Positions 62,905-64,000 of a stretch of DNA of 64,000 nucleotides are shown piece after piece. The stretch spans positions 62,001 to 126,000 of the forward strand of contig NZ_CAJPVI010000017.1 in assembly GCF_905397435.1 (NCBI RefSeq), read 5' to 3'. The stretch is from Cupriavidus numazuensis (GTDB lineage Bacteria > Pseudomonadota > Gammaproteobacteria > Burkholderiales > Burkholderiaceae). Position 1 is the first letter of the stretch. The number at the start of each line of letters is the position of its first letter. Made by a program: the position numbers and the translations under genes. The notes below the pieces were generated by a model. That model was not told the origin of the DNA, did not search any database, and saw nothing but the letters and a program-made list of their open reading frames with translations.

Positions 62905-63840
62905 CTACTGATCTGCTGGCTCGCCGGCACGCGCCCAGCGCATCGGCAAGGCCGCCTCGCGCCGCACGATTTTCTCGGGGAAGAAACGCCACAGGCGTTC
63001 GGCGCCCTGAAATGCGGCGATCTCGGGTGAGTCGACGATGACTTCCACGCGGCCCGACATCTGCAGCAGCTCACCGGTCTCGAAATCGGCGAAGGTGACG
63101 CCGGCCGTGGGGTTCACCATGAAGTTGCCGAGCGTGTTGAAGAACAGATTGCCGGCGAAATCGGGAATGGTGAGGCCGCCGTCTGCGTCTAGCCGCACGA
63201 AGCCGGGCTGACCGCCGCGGTGCGACACGTCGACCTGCCGGCCGGCATCAGGCCGGTCCGCGTAGGACGCCACAAAGAACGCGTCCCCCGAGGCGATCAG
63301 CGCGCGTGCGCGCGAGTCGAGGGCATCCATTGCCAGCGGGGCGATGGATGTCTGCTCGGACGGGTCGCGCGTAAAGCTGAACGCGCGTTGCTGGATGTAG
63401 CGCGGGCAGTTGCCGAAGCTCTGTGCCACGTCAATGTGAAAGCCCGCGCCGGCACTGTCTGCATGCCGCAGCACACCATTCATGCGATTGCGCCGGCGCG
63501 TCATCAGGTCGATGCCGAGCAGGCCCACGGGCTGGCCGTCTTCCATGCCTGCGTCAGCGGGGTCTGCGGCGTCCCGTGGCAAGTGCATATCCAGGATGCG
63601 GGCATCGGGCGAATGCAGAAAGCCCGGAGCTCCTGCGCGCAACGTTGCCCACACGCGTCCGTCCGGCGCTACGGTGCCGAGCACGACGAACGGCATCTGC
63701 GCGAAGAACTCACGATGCTGGTCCGGCATGTAGTCCCGAACTACGCGCCGGCCGATGTCTTCCATCTTTGCCGCGACACCGAAGCGGGCCTGCAGTGCGA
63801 GTTCGCCCGCGTGCCAGGGAAAGTTGGGGGTGGTGGACAT
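62905..63840 (-). CDS. Pyridoxamine 5'-phosphate oxidase-like FMN-binding protein
   Basis: A 311-residue protein. The split-barrel landmarks are QMPFVVLGTVAPDGRVWATL, then GNLFFNTLGNFMVNPTAGVT and FETGELLQMSGRVEVIVDSP. These proteins bind FMN or F420 and catalyse oxidation or hydride transfer on varied substrates. ATG at 63840 follows AGGAGGAGTCCGAAC, which decides the start. It is downstream of the glutathione S-transferase fragment on the same strand, separated by 49 bases. Confidence 0.85.
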   Translation of the reverse strand: MSTTPNFPWHAGELALQARFGVAAKMEDIGRRVVRDYMPDQHREFFAQMPFVVLGTVAPDGRVWATLRAGAPGFLHSPDARILDMHLPRDAADPADAGMEDGQPVGLLGIDLMTRRRNRMNGVLRHADSAGAGFHIDVAQSFGNCPRYIQQRAFSFTRDPSEQTSIAPLAMDALDSRARALIASGDAFFVASYADRPDAGRQVDVSHRGGQPGFVRLDADGGLTIPDFAGNLFFNTLGNFMVNPTAGVTFADFETGELLQMSGRVEVIVDSPEIAAFQGAERLWRFFPEKIVRREAALPMRWARAGEPADQ

Positions 63841-63889
63841 GTTCGGACTCCTCCTGTCAGCGGGAGACGGGGTGCGGTGGGCCGCGCTT

Positions 63890-64000
63890 TCAGGCTTCGA
63901 GCCCGGCGGCGCTCTTCTTGAACTCGACAAAGCCAGGCAGCGCTTCTACGGCGGCGAGCCAGCGCCTGACGTTGGCGTAGTCCGCCAGGTCGACAAAGCC
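63890..64000 (-). CDS. Glutathione S-transferase, C-terminal fragment
   Basis: The last 36 codons of a gene entering from the right edge: GFVDLADYANVRRWLAAVEA, then LPGFVEFKKS, ending GLEA. The ANVRRWLAAVEALPGF pattern is typical of the C-terminal helix of bacterial glutathione S-transferases. The start and the catalytic N-terminal domain lie outside the window. Confidence 0.75.
   Translation of the reverse strand, partial: GFVDLADYANVRRWLAAVEALPGFVEFKKSAAGLEA

Noticed and set aside
1..64000. Search for mobile elements, CRISPR arrays, tRNA and rRNA genes
   Set aside because: No transposase, integrase, regular spaced repeats, tRNA-like cloverleaf or rRNA segment was recognised by eye. A dedicated tRNA or covariance-model search would be needed to exclude small RNAs.

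Overview
The window is high-GC bacterial DNA with dense operons and many 4-base start/stop overlaps. Its gene content points to Burkholderiales, most likely Cupriavidus or a close relative: periplasmic nitrate reductase genes joined to a cytochrome c maturation operon, three Bug/TctC-type solute-binding proteins, and many CoA-based catabolic operons with LysR, IclR, GntR and MalT-type regulators. That genus assignment is inference. I see no rRNA, tRNA, transposase, integrase, phage gene or CRISPR array. The catabolic load suggests a secondary replicon (chromid or megaplasmid) rather than core chromosome.

Layout. 1-3977 (minus strand): a sugar or polyol module with a LysR regulator, an SDR dehydrogenase, an MFS carrier and the N-terminal half of a split transketolase that runs off the left edge. 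4070-15304 (minus): napEDABC followed directly by ccmABCDEFGHI, so nitrate reductase and the machinery that attaches heme to NapB and NapC lie on one strand in one tight block. 15554-16105: an unknown protein. 16264-30231: a MalT-like regulator divergent from a ten-gene plus-strand operon encoding acyl-CoA ligase, an SCP2-like thiolase, two MaoC proteins, an SDR, an acyl-CoA dehydrogenase, a Bug protein, a TauD/TfdA dioxygenase, an aldehyde dehydrogenase and a GMC oxidoreductase. Together these could oxidise an alcohol to an acid, activate it and beta-oxidise it. 30330-37392: housekeeping and stress genes (pilin-like protein, SerA-like dehydrogenase, lipoprotein, two universal stress proteins, CysM, a Kef-type antiporter).

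37714-46865: LysR and AraC-like regulators, then an operon for a CitE-like lyase, a MaoC hydratase, an acyl-CoA dehydrogenase, a class III CoA-transferase, an alpha-methylacyl-CoA racemase-type enzyme, a Bug protein and an IclR regulator. The set fits breakdown of a branched C5 dicarboxylate through a citramalyl-CoA-like intermediate. 46896-48477: a SnoaL-like protein, an OsmC-like protein and a small proline-rich protein with a Gly-Gly leader-like N-terminus. 48780-56581: thiolase, ketopantoate-reductase-like protein, a Bug protein divergent from a GntR regulator, then an operon for a PEP-mutase-superfamily lyase, LeuC-like and LeuD-like subunits and a PEBP protein. AT-rich sites sharing ATAAACAC lie at two promoters here and are likely GntR operators.

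56578-64000 (minus): a small secreted peptide, a Tat-exported epoxide-hydrolase-like protein, and an ada operon. In that operon Ada has lost three of the four Cys zinc ligands of its sensor domain, followed by an Fe(II)/2OG oxygenase with an altered HxD motif and a free-standing Ada-type zinc domain. A CitMHS citrate transporter with an ABC-type binding protein, a pyridoxamine-phosphate-oxidase-like flavoprotein, and the C-terminal end of a glutathione S-transferase complete the window.
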